The translations under genes and the position numbers were made by a program. DNA of 64,000 nt, taken from positions 89,108-153,107 of the forward strand of contig CABJBM010000017.1 of NCBI GenBank assembly GCA_902363835.1, given 5' to 3'. Every line of letters begins with the position of its first letter. Within the stretch, counting starts at the first letter, position 1. The notes beneath the pieces were generated by a model. The model saw only the letters and a program-made list of their open reading frames with translations. It was not told where the DNA came from and ran no database searches. Shown in pieces: positions 24,511-33,200 of the stretch. This DNA comes from Lachnospiraceae bacterium (GTDB lineage: Bacteria; Bacillota; Clostridia; Lachnospirales; Lachnospiraceae).

Positions 24511-25388
24511 GACTGAACGCCTCCTTCTTTGCTTTGCAGCAATAAATACAGGGCACCGATTCTCCCTGCCATATTTCCCTGCTCACAGGCCTCTATGGCC
24601 GTATATTCTTCCAGATGGGGATACAGGGCGTATACCGCTTCTTTCATATCTCTTATAAATATCTCATTTTCACTGATTCCCCCGCCGATCAGCAGGATCT
24701 GGGGATCCACCGTGACTGCAAAGTTGCCCACCACCATTGCCCCTTTGTAAAGCCATTCCCGGTATACCCGGTCAATATCCGGATGGTCTAAATGGTTGAA
24801 AATATAGGATCCATCCACTTCCCTTCCAAGGATCTCTGATACAGTTCTGACCAGAAGAGAGGTTGCTCCTGCCCCTTCTGCCACCGGCTTTCCGGAAATA
24901 TCCCCAAGACCGACTCTGGTAAAACCCACCTCCCCGGATTTAAAATGGCTGCCCCGGTATAATTCCCGGTTTATGATGATGGCACCGCCGATCCCGGTTC
25001 CAAAAGTGACCATGCAGATATCCTGGCAGCCCTGCCCTGCTCCCCGCACCATTTCTCCCAATGCAGCACAATTGCTGTCATTTTCAAGCACTACCGGAAT
25101 CTGATATTTTTTATTTATCTCTTCTTTTAAATGATAAGCCCTGAAATTGGCCCCAACGCTGAAATCCGTGTTTTCTCCTGTCACCGGATGAATAAAGCCG
25201 CCCATGCAGATTGCAACGCCGCTTACCTGATCTCCATAAGTTTCCACGATCTCCATGAACTGCCGGAGAAACCGGGGCGGCTGTTTTTCCGTTGGCGTAC
25301 TTCCCTCATGAAGGACCCGGTATTCCGAATCCATAAGGCTGTACTTTATGTAAGTTCCTCCTATATCAATTGCCAGGTATTGCTTCAT
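24507..25388 (-). CDS. ROK family sugar kinase without the zinc motif
   Basis: 293 residues. ATP phosphate motif DIGGTYIKYSLMD at 8-20 and the second ATP motif VTFGTGIGGAIII near 128 mark a ROK kinase; no N-terminal helix-turn-helix, so not a repressor. The usual ROK zinc-binding CxCGxxGCxE stretch is absent (GFTRVGLGDISGKPVAEGAG at that place). ROK kinases without it include beta-glucoside kinases that phosphorylate disaccharides, which would suit the GH4 enzyme next door. Overlaps GH4 by 4 bases and the upstream kinase by 23 bases. Confidence 0.85.
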   Translation of the reverse strand: MKQYLAIDIGGTYIKYSLMDSEYRVLHEGSTPTEKQPPRFLRQFMEIVETYGDQVSGVAICMGGFIHPVTGENTDFSVGANFRAYHLKEEINKKYQIPVVLENDSNCAALGEMVRGAGQGCQDICMVTFGTGIGGAIIINRELYRGSHFKSGEVGFTRVGLGDISGKPVAEGAGATSLLVRTVSEILGREVDGSYIFNHLDHPDIDRVYREWLYKGAMVVGNFAVTVDPQILLIGGGISENEIFIRDMKEAVYALYPHLEEYTAIEACEQGNMAGRIGALYLLLQSKEGGVQS

Positions 25389-26313
25389 ATCCGTTCCTTT
25401 CCGCTGTCTCCCGTAATATGATCCTAAGGGCTCCCTGGGCAGCTTCCCCTCTCATCTTCATGATTTCCAGCCCCGGAAATCTTTTTTTCGTCTTTTTACA
25501 AAACAGGTCGTATATCTCATTATTTTTCATCAATACGCTTCCGCTTACAACCAGGGAGACGGGAGATTTGAAATGGGCCAGTACGGCTCCTGCAAGCTCC
25601 GCCAGTTCCTCCCCGCAATGATCCAAAATCTCCATGGATGCCTGATCCTTCTCCCTGACCCCTTCTTCTAACAGGGGCGCCAGGGCAGCGATCTCCTTTT
25701 TGCTTCTTCCTGGCTGATAAAGCCAGGTAATCAGATCTCCCACAGAATCTGCCTTTAGAAAACGGAATGCTTTTTCCGTTAATACAGTCTGTTTCTGCCT
25801 GCCATCCGCTGCTCTCACCACTGCTCTTAAAATATCCTTTCCAATGGCATAGGCACTTCCGGCGTCATCGATGATGTGCCCGTATCCGCCGGCCCGGAAC
25901 CTGGCCCCTGACTCATTGATCCCGTAACAGATGGAGCCGGTCCCTGCAATCAAAATGACGCCGGCCGGTTCCTCCAGGGCTCCTGCCAAAGCAGTCTCAT
26001 GGTCTCCCACCAGTCTGATCACTCCCTCCAGCCCCTGTTCTTTTAAACTCCGGGTAAGTAGCACTGAGGTATCCCGGTTGCTGATTCCGGCGGCGCCGAT
26101 GCAGATTCCTTTGCAGTCACTCATATGCAAACCTGACTTTTCCAGTTCTCCCTTTAACTCCGCCAAAGTATCTTCTGCCGCTTCCCGGGACTGTCCATTG
26201 ATGTTTAAAGGTCCCAACCGGAATTGAGCCATAAGATTGCCTTGAAGTCCGCTTACCATTACGGTGGTGGCAGTACCGCCCCCATCCATTCCTATTACAA
26301 ACGGTTCGTTCAA
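25366..26313 (-). CDS. BadF/BcrA-type N-acetylglucosamine / N-acetylmuramate kinase, MurK-like
   Basis: 315 residues. Actin-like ATPase fold: FVIGMDGGGTATTVMV (phosphate 1), ICIGAAGISNRDT, LVGDHETALAGA, VILIAGTGSICYG (phosphate 2) and LVVSGSVLMKN (adenosine). This is the BadF/BcrA/BcrD group that includes N-acetylglucosamine kinase and the clostridial MurK, which phosphorylates both GlcNAc and MurNAc at the 6 position. Neighbours nagZ and GlmA-like make MurK the best reading. Start codon is a TTG after GGGAGGAAATAAA. Confidence 0.82.
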   Translation of the reverse strand: MNEPFVIGMDGGGTATTVMVSGLQGNLMAQFRLGPLNINGQSREAAEDTLAELKGELEKSGLHMSDCKGICIGAAGISNRDTSVLLTRSLKEQGLEGVIRLVGDHETALAGALEEPAGVILIAGTGSICYGINESGARFRAGGYGHIIDDAGSAYAIGKDILRAVVRAADGRQKQTVLTEKAFRFLKADSVGDLITWLYQPGRSKKEIAALAPLLEEGVREKDQASMEILDHCGEELAELAGAVLAHFKSPVSLVVSGSVLMKNNEIYDLFCKKTKKRFPGLEIMKMRGEAAQGALRIILRETAERNGYEAIPGN

Positions 26314-26338
26314 TTTATTTCCTCCCTTTTTCCTTCTG

Positions 26339-27202
26339 TTATCCCTTCACCGCACCAACCGTTACTCCCTCCAGAAAATACTTCTGCAGGGTAAAGAACA
26401 GAATAAACATGGGCAATGCTGAAATGGTTGCCCCAGCCATCATGGGTGAAAAATAAGTGGTATTAGCAAAGCTGAAATTTTTAAGCCCCACCTGGATGGT
26501 CTGCATCTGCTCGTTGTTGCAGACGAGAAACGGCCAGAAAAAGGTATTCCAGTTGCCCATAAAGGTCATGATTGCCATAACAGATAAAATTGTTTTTGAA
26601 ATTGGCATTACTATTTTTATCAGGATCTGAAACTGATTGCAGCCTTCTGTTCTTGCCGCTTCCAAAATGGAGGTGGGAAGAGAGGAAAAGAACTGCTTTG
26701 CCATAAATACGTTATAACAGGTGACCAGAGACGGCACAATCAATGCGGTATAAGTATCTGTCAGCTTCAGCACATTGGCTACCAGTATGTAAAGGGGAAC
26801 CTGTGTGACCTGATAGGGCACCATCATGGCAAACAACAGCAGGAAAAATAATATTTTACTTCCCGGAAACTTTATTTTAGCAAATGCATATCCTGCCATT
26901 GCGGCAAAAACCACATTACTTACTGTGACAGTACCTGCAACGATCATGGAATTTACGATCCATCGAAACGAGCTTTTGCTGAATCCAAAAAAGAATTTAT
27001 AGGAATCCAGTGTTACATATTTGGGGATTAGAGAATAACTGGCTGCCCCGGTCTCATTTGGCGCTCCAAAGGAAGAGATGATCATGTAATAAATCGGAAA
27101 CAGAGTCAGGACGCCCAACAGGAGCAGAAGGGCTCCCATTGCACTGTTTCTTAATACTAATCTGTGTTTTTGATCGTCTCCATATTGTCTGAATAAACCC
27201 AT
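26339..27202 (-). CDS. ABC sugar transporter permease, MalG type
   Basis: 287 residues, six predicted membrane helices. The binding-protein-dependent permease motif EAARTEGCNQFQILIKIVMP (EAA loop) contacts the ATPase. It ends FLEGVTVGAVKG, typical of the MalG/UgpE group. Paired with the MalF-type permease upstream. No ATP-binding subunit is encoded in the operon, so a shared MsmK-type ATPase elsewhere is expected. AGGAGGG ribosome binding site. Confidence 0.93.
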   Translation of the reverse strand: MGLFRQYGDDQKHRLVLRNSAMGALLLLLGVLTLFPIYYMIISSFGAPNETGAASYSLIPKYVTLDSYKFFFGFSKSSFRWIVNSMIVAGTVTVSNVVFAAMAGYAFAKIKFPGSKILFFLLLFAMMVPYQVTQVPLYILVANVLKLTDTYTALIVPSLVTCYNVFMAKQFFSSLPTSILEAARTEGCNQFQILIKIVMPISKTILSVMAIMTFMGNWNTFFWPFLVCNNEQMQTIQVGLKNFSFANTTYFSPMMAGATISALPMFILFFTLQKYFLEGVTVGAVKG

Positions 27203-27216
27203 ATCAACCTTCCCTC

Positions 27217-28110
27217 CTAGTACTCTATGTCTGCTGCCATTACCTTAAACTGGAAGACCGCAAAGACTGCGATAATTCCTGCCAATAATAATGCCTGTGC
27301 GCATGCCTCCCCATAGTTAAAGTATTTAAAGGCATTGTTAAATATCAGTAACCCCACCATTGTCGTGGCATTATCCGGCCCGCCTCCGGTCATTAAATAC
27401 GCCGTCTGAAAGGCCTGAAACGCATTGATCACTCCGGTTATTGCCAGAAAAACAGTGGTCGGCTTGACCATGGGCCATACAACGTATTTGATTCTCTGAA
27501 GAAAGGTCGCACCGTCAATATTGGCAACCTCATAATAGGTGGGATCAATCCCAAGCAATGCTGCCACATAAATAATGACAGTAGAACCCATGCCTGAGAA
27601 TATTGTCATAATAATCAGGGAGAGCATGGCCGTATGGGAACTGCCCAGCCAGTTCTGATTATGGATCCCAAATGTACGGATCATGGAATTTAACAAGCCG
27701 CTGGGCAGAGGATCAAAAATCCACTTCCATACAAACGAGAGAGCGACTCCTGATGCAATTCCTGGTAAATAGAACACTGCTTTAAAAAATGACTGGCTTC
27801 TTTTCTTAAAAGGAACCAATAGAATGGAGACGACGAACGCCATCAGAATGGAGACGGGCACTGTTATGGCCGTATACACGACCGTGTTCCAGATGGATTT
27901 AAAGAAAAGTCCGTTTTTTAATGTGTTAATATAATTGGCAAATCCCACAAACTCTGTTTTTAAGGGCTTATAGGCTTGAAAACTTACAATCGCCGCCTGT
28001 ACAACAGGATATAAGGTGAATATAATAAATGACACAATGGGCACGAATACGAAAACATATCCCCATTTGGCATCATTGTTTAATCGTTTTCTTCTCTTTG
28101 CTGTTTGCAT
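27217..28110 (-). CDS. ABC sugar transporter permease, MalF type
   Basis: 297 residues starting MQTAKRRKRLNNDAKW at 28110, where AAGGGA is six bases upstream. A longer frame to 28236 exists, but that stretch holds a stem-loop and has no usable ribosome binding site, so I consider it untranslated. Six membrane helices; the EAA loop is EVANIDGATFLQRIKYVVWP. Ends within an aromatic-rich helix. Partner of the MalG-type permease in importing a sugar ligand delivered by the lipoprotein encoded upstream. Confidence 0.9.
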   Translation of the reverse strand: MQTAKRRKRLNNDAKWGYVFVFVPIVSFIIFTLYPVVQAAIVSFQAYKPLKTEFVGFANYINTLKNGLFFKSIWNTVVYTAITVPVSILMAFVVSILLVPFKKRSQSFFKAVFYLPGIASGVALSFVWKWIFDPLPSGLLNSMIRTFGIHNQNWLGSSHTAMLSLIIMTIFSGMGSTVIIYVAALLGIDPTYYEVANIDGATFLQRIKYVVWPMVKPTTVFLAITGVINAFQAFQTAYLMTGGGPDNATTMVGLLIFNNAFKYFNYGEACAQALLLAGIIAVFAVFQFKVMAADIEY

Positions 28111-28172
28111 ACTCATTCCCTTCTTTCTTCTTTCTTTTTTTCTAATAAACATCATAATTCCGCCGATAAGAA

Positions 28173-28210
28173 ATGGGCATTGGCACCTGTTACGATTACC
28201 AATGCCCCAT
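28173..28210 (-). other. Stem-loop between binding-protein gene and permease gene
   Basis: Perfect 9-bp stem GGGCATTGG / CCAATGCCC, extended by ATG/CAT with one bulged base, and a 15-base loop. No T run follows, so it is not a terminator. In many sugar ABC operons such hairpins protect the upstream binding-protein message from 3' decay, giving more binding protein than permease. Confidence 0.7.
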
Positions 28211-28242
28211 AACTCATGAAATCCTAAGGATTTCATTTCCCA

Positions 28243-29658
28243 TTAATCCATGACACAGCCGTCCTCACCAAAGGCCTCTACCGCAGCCTTTTTAATGGCT
28301 TCGTACATCTGCTCCGGAGTGATTTCCCCTGCTAATAAGCCCTGGAATTTCGGCAGAATAACCTCTTCCTCGATTTTTATGGCCTTTGCCCCTAAATCAG
28401 CCGGGATGTCAGGTCTGGCTTCCGCCACCTGGGAGGCAAGATTTTTAACTGCATTTGTGTTATTCTCATTTTTGCCTTCAATAGGAGTAAGGGACGCAAA
28501 TGCTTCCTCTCCGGATTTACATACAGGGCTGATATAAAGCTCCTGGCAGGTCTCTGCTGCTCTTTTTCCGCTTGCCAGGAAATAAGCGGCCTTTGCCACG
28601 TTCTTTAAATGTTCCGGACTTGGTTCATCTTTGCCGCGGAAGCAGACATATCCGTCTACTGCTCCCTGGGCCTGCTGTTTATTTCCCTGGAACGTAGGAA
28701 CCGGCAATACGATGTATTCCACTTCCTGACTTCCTTCTACTGCACTTCCGTCATTTGCAGCCAGCTTTTTATTATTATCGGTAGCAGACTTTTCAAACAC
28801 TGACAGTCCTTTTCCGGTGATCATAGTCTGCCCGGTCAGGAACATATTCCATCGTTTCCCCGCATCCACGGAACTTAATTCTTTCGGCATGGAGCCATCG
28901 TCGATTAAGGCTCTGATGTCCTTTAAAAACGGTACCAATTGACTGCTTGTGTATGTATATTTCAAATCCTTGTCAAAAGCGGCAGGCATACCTGCATTTT
29001 TTACAAAGATGGAAAAGTAATCCTTTGCAGCTACGCCGGAGCAGGCATACACAAAGCCGTACCGGGAATAGTTATCTCCATCCTTTACAACGCCTTTTTT
29101 AATGGCTTCCCGAAACTCTTCATAGGTCCAGCCATTTTCCTGGACTGCCTTCCAGTCGATTCCCGCTTCCTCCAGCATTTCCTTATTTCCGCCGATTGCC
29201 TGCACCTCCACATAAGCAGGGAATCCATACAGTCCGTCACCGTTTTTGAAATAGTTGATAATATCCGGGTTATAATCTTTTATCATTTCCTCATCAGCAT
29301 ATTGGGAAATGTCTATCATCATATCCGTATCCAGATATTTCGTGATCCCGCTGGAACCGATGAATGCAATATCCGGCGGAGATCCTGCGTTTACCTGAAC
29401 ATCCAGCTTTTCCTTCATATCTTCCCAGCTTGCCGTTGTGATCTGCAGCTCTATATCAGGGTTGGCCTCGTTAAATTCCTTTGCATATTCCACCAGTTTA
29501 TCCTGATAAGATGCGGAAACAGGCGGCAGCAATGCCTTAACAATGTCTTTTCCATTGCTTTGCTGTGCCACAGTGCCCTTTGATGTATTACTGCATCCAG
29601 CCAGTGTACCGGCCATAACAGCTGCCGCCAATAGTAAGGATAAGTTTCTTTTTTTCAT
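28243..29658 (-). CDS. ABC sugar transporter substrate-binding lipoprotein
   Basis: 471 residues. Lipoprotein signal MKKRNLSLLLAAAVMAGTLA then GC, with the lipid-modified Cys22. The mature part is a family 1 solute-binding protein (LVEYAKEFNEANPDIELQI, LDVQVNAGSPPDIAFIG, aromatic ligand region near 190). First gene of the operon, behind a consensus promoter. The operon content suggests the ligand is a peptidoglycan-derived disaccharide such as GlcNAc-MurNAc or chitobiose; this is an inference. Confidence 0.92.
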   Translation of the reverse strand: MKKRNLSLLLAAAVMAGTLAGCSNTSKGTVAQQSNGKDIVKALLPPVSASYQDKLVEYAKEFNEANPDIELQITTASWEDMKEKLDVQVNAGSPPDIAFIGSSGITKYLDTDMMIDISQYADEEMIKDYNPDIINYFKNGDGLYGFPAYVEVQAIGGNKEMLEEAGIDWKAVQENGWTYEEFREAIKKGVVKDGDNYSRYGFVYACSGVAAKDYFSIFVKNAGMPAAFDKDLKYTYTSSQLVPFLKDIRALIDDGSMPKELSSVDAGKRWNMFLTGQTMITGKGLSVFEKSATDNNKKLAANDGSAVEGSQEVEYIVLPVPTFQGNKQQAQGAVDGYVCFRGKDEPSPEHLKNVAKAAYFLASGKRAAETCQELYISPVCKSGEEAFASLTPIEGKNENNTNAVKNLASQVAEARPDIPADLGAKAIKIEEEVILPKFQGLLAGEITPEQMYEAIKKAAVEAFGEDGCVMD

Positions 29659-29930
29659 TTTTTCTCCTCCATTATCTTTTTATATCTGCTCTATGGCATA
29701 ACGCACATGTCCACGTGCCTTTGCTAACTTTTCCCGCGCCTCCCGGGCCTTGCATCCCGATAAAATGGATACAAAAAATGTTTATTAATGTATCAAGTAT
29801 ATAAAATACGGACCTGAAGCGGATCAGTTCTTTTTCCGCCCCACCGGCGTTTCTTATACTCCTGTAATCTTATAAAAATGCTTCTCATATCTCCTCCCCA
29901 AATGTCTTTCTTTTTTCCTGAGATGTTTCC

Positions 29931-29958
29931 ATTATACATTTGTGCACTTTTTTGTCAA
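29931..29958 (-). promoter_or_regulatory. Consensus sigma-A promoter of the amino-sugar operon
   Basis: Minus strand TTGACA, 16 bases, TATAAT: both boxes are perfect. It leaves an untranslated leader of about 265 bases before the binding-protein gene. Such a strong core promoter normally needs a repressor or catabolite control; no regulator gene is in the operon. Confidence 0.85.
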
Positions 29959-29983
29959 CGAATCTCCATTACTACGAAATCTT

Positions 29984-30000
29984 ATTTCATCCTTTGAAAT
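29984..30000. promoter_or_regulatory. Candidate operator upstream of the amino-sugar operon
   Basis: Inverted repeat ATTTCA-5-TGAAAT starting 26 bases upstream of the -35 box; a second one, CATCAAA ... TTTTTGATG, lies at about 30006-30032. Position suits an activator or repressor site; the protein is unknown. Confidence 0.35.
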
Positions 30001-30156
30001 AAATCATCAAATATCAACATAGTTTTTGATGCTTTTTTATGCATTTTTTCATACTATACTTCATTGGTACATTTTTAACAATGCAATCTGATGGAACCTC
30101 TTTTTCATCACCGCCTGATCTTTTTTATTACCTCTGGTTTGATGCATCCATAATAC

Positions 30157-30201
30157 AAAAACAGGCCGGAAACGTCTTAAATATAAGATATTTCCGGCCT
30201 G
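30157..30201 (-). terminator. Intrinsic terminator after the giant surface protein gene (copy 1)
   Basis: Minus strand: perfect 11-bp stem CAGGCCGGAAA / TTTCCGGCCTG with an 18-base loop followed by TTTTTG. It is 57 bases past the stop codon. Nearly the same sequence, loop included, occurs at 37715-37761. Confidence 0.9.
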
Positions 30202-30257
30202 CAACAGCAGCATGGCCAGGGGCAATTATAATGGAATCATCCCCGCCAAGCTTTGTA

Positions 30258-33200
30258 TTACCTGATTTGTACTACTCCATCCACGATCCACTCTCCATTT
30301 GCATTGACAGTGTAACCGTCTGGGGTGATGCCGCTCCTAAACATAGCGCCATATTTGTATTGCGTTGCCTGAATATCCGGATTAAAGTAGTAACATTTTC
30401 CGTTAATCCATTTCCATCCCATAACCATAGCGCCGTATGAGCCATCATGATTTTCACTCATGTAGTACCAGCTGCCGTCTCCGTCTAAATACCAGCCTGA
30501 AATCATATACCCTTCTGTATCAAAACGGTACCACGACACCTGACCATTATAGGAACACTGATACCATTCATTTTTCGCATATGTTCCATCCTTCTTTGCA
30601 GCCTGCCAGCCTCTGGCATTCTGTTTCCATTCTGCATTTATGCCGTAATCTTTATCTCTGTCTGTGTCACTGGGACGGTCTGGTTTTTCTGGAACTTCCG
30701 GCTTCTCAGGAACTTCCGGCTCCTCGGGAATCTCCGGTTCCTCTGCAAGCTTCACATCATCTCTGTCACGAATTCGTATACGAGCCACAGAATCCTCAGA
30801 GTCACCTATGACAGTTCTGGATGAAAGTCCTGCCGCAGACATATATGCACCGATTTCCAGCCCCTCTATCACCTTATCCTTGGTAATATATCCGTCGATA
30901 AATATTCTTGCGGGCTTACCGGACTGATCCTGCAGCATAATTGTTTCTACCAGATTATTCGGCGCATCAATGGAAATAACCTTTCCGCTTACCTTGACTA
31001 AGCTGCCCAGGTTTTTGCCCTCAAATGCTTCTTCCGTAGTTTCTTTAACAGGCTCCGGAAGTTCCTTTATATTCTCATCAATTACCATAATCTTCTCTAC
31101 TGCCAGCTGCCTCTCTCCCTGATAAGAAGAAGTTTTTCCAAATACCCTGATGGTCTGGCCCGCTCTAATATCTCCTGATACAGGAAAAAGATTAATTCCT
31201 CCAGTTTCATCCTGCACATAGATACTGTCAAAGAAAGCAGTATTTTTATCATAACCGGAAGCATTGGATGTGGCTATGCCTTCGATAACAAACCGTTCAC
31301 CCTCACCGGCCGCCTGCACTTCCTTAACAGGCGTAACCTGCAATTGATTTGTCTTATCTAATAAGTTTGCCATAATCTGATAATTACTGTAATCATTGGT
31401 GGCCGCACTGTCAAATGTCAGCTGGAAATCACTCATGGTGGAACATCCTGATAAATAGAGGGTTGAGGATTCGCCATCGCTGAAATAAAGTTCCTGCGTC
31501 GCTGCCAATACAAAACGCCCATCTAATTTTGTCAATGCGTCTCCTGATAATCCTACGCCGTCTTTATCCAGGCTTTTCGTATCTGCCGGCGCATATACCA
31601 GTGCTGCCGCTCCCGTGGGAAGCATGGCGCTGTCACTGACCGGATTTCCGCTTTCATCCATTGCATAAATGTCCGCATTGCCATAGGTGTTGAATTTAAG
31701 ACCTGCATCCACTCCGGCCATATACGGGTTCAGCTGATTATAATCCTTGCCCAGGATCCCAATCACTCTGCCGTCATTGCTGGAAGTGCACTGTAACTCA
31801 TCATCTGCAAAACGGAATGCACTTCCAAGAGCTTCCAGTATCTTGTTCTGCTGGGCCGACATATGATCATCTGCCTTGGACTTATCACCTATGAAGCCAT
31901 CATATGCCTCATAAGTATCGCTCCAGGCACAGACCATAATCGTCTTGTCGCCCTTTTTGGCAAAGGTTCTGACAGCTTCAATCTCTTCCTCTGTATAATT
32001 CTTATAATCCTCCCGCAGCTTCGTACCATCACGTCTGGAAGGTGCATTTAACAAAAGTCCGACATATTTATCGTCCTTTAAAGCAGCTATCAGTTCCTCG
32101 CTGGTGTTAAGGGTGACCATCCTGATATTGTAATCCCCTGCTAAGGTGGTGAAATTTCCCATACTGTCCTTATAATTTCCATTCACATATTCATTATAAT
32201 GACTGGCATCTATCCCAAAGTACTTCATCTTTGAACTGTCACGTACTTCTATTTCAAGAGTAAAGCTGAATACCTTGCGTTCGCCTTCCAGTTCCATTTG
32301 GGCAGTGACTTCTATTTCATTTACTCCTACCTTATCAAGTATAAACGCTTTATTTACGGTGTAAGTTCCAAGTGACTTTAAACTCACGTTCAGCTCTTGG
32401 TTTTCCAGCACCTTATCACCGGATTTAAACGTCAGTCTGGTAAGTGTGGCATCTGATTCTTCATTGTTGAAGGCTGTGACTGTAAACTTCACCGGATCGC
32501 CTGTCACCGGTACGTCCGTATCACAAGTGAAGGAAGATATGCCTGCTTTTGCAGCCGAACCATACCACACAGGAGCCGTTACGGCGATATTTTTATCAGC
32601 CTGGGTAACACGTATGTAATAATATCCTTTTTTCGCAGGAAGCTCAAATGTGAACTCTCCGCTATTTCCGGTGCCTTCTTTTTTTCCTGCTATTGCGCCG
32701 CCATTTGTCACTACTTCCACACTTTTAATGACATCTGACGGATCCGGGTCGTCTACGCTTACATAAATATTCAGGGTTTTTACATCATCTGATACATCCA
32801 GGATGCTTCCCATAAGCTCATCATTCAACGTATACATGATATTCATGTTTTTATCTTCTGTCGCGTATACACGCCTGTCTTTAAGCCCATTTAAAATCCC
32901 TGTCTCTGAAAAATCATCTGTGAGGACAACTGTCCTGGCCGTGTTGGCATTGCCCCAACGCCCTTTATGGTTATCCTGGTTATTGGTGGGCGCCACATGC
33001 CAGCCCTTATCCAATGCTTTTGTATATTCATTGTAACTTGGGAAATATCCGCCTGAACCGATAGAGCCTTCCCCATTGCCAACTTCTACTGCCACCATTT
33101 TGGCGTCTCTTGCCGGCGTATAGTAGGCAAAGTCTGCAAATGTACCAAACGTCTTGCCCGGGTGGTTAAACTGTGAAAGATTCGCCAGCGGGTCTGAATC

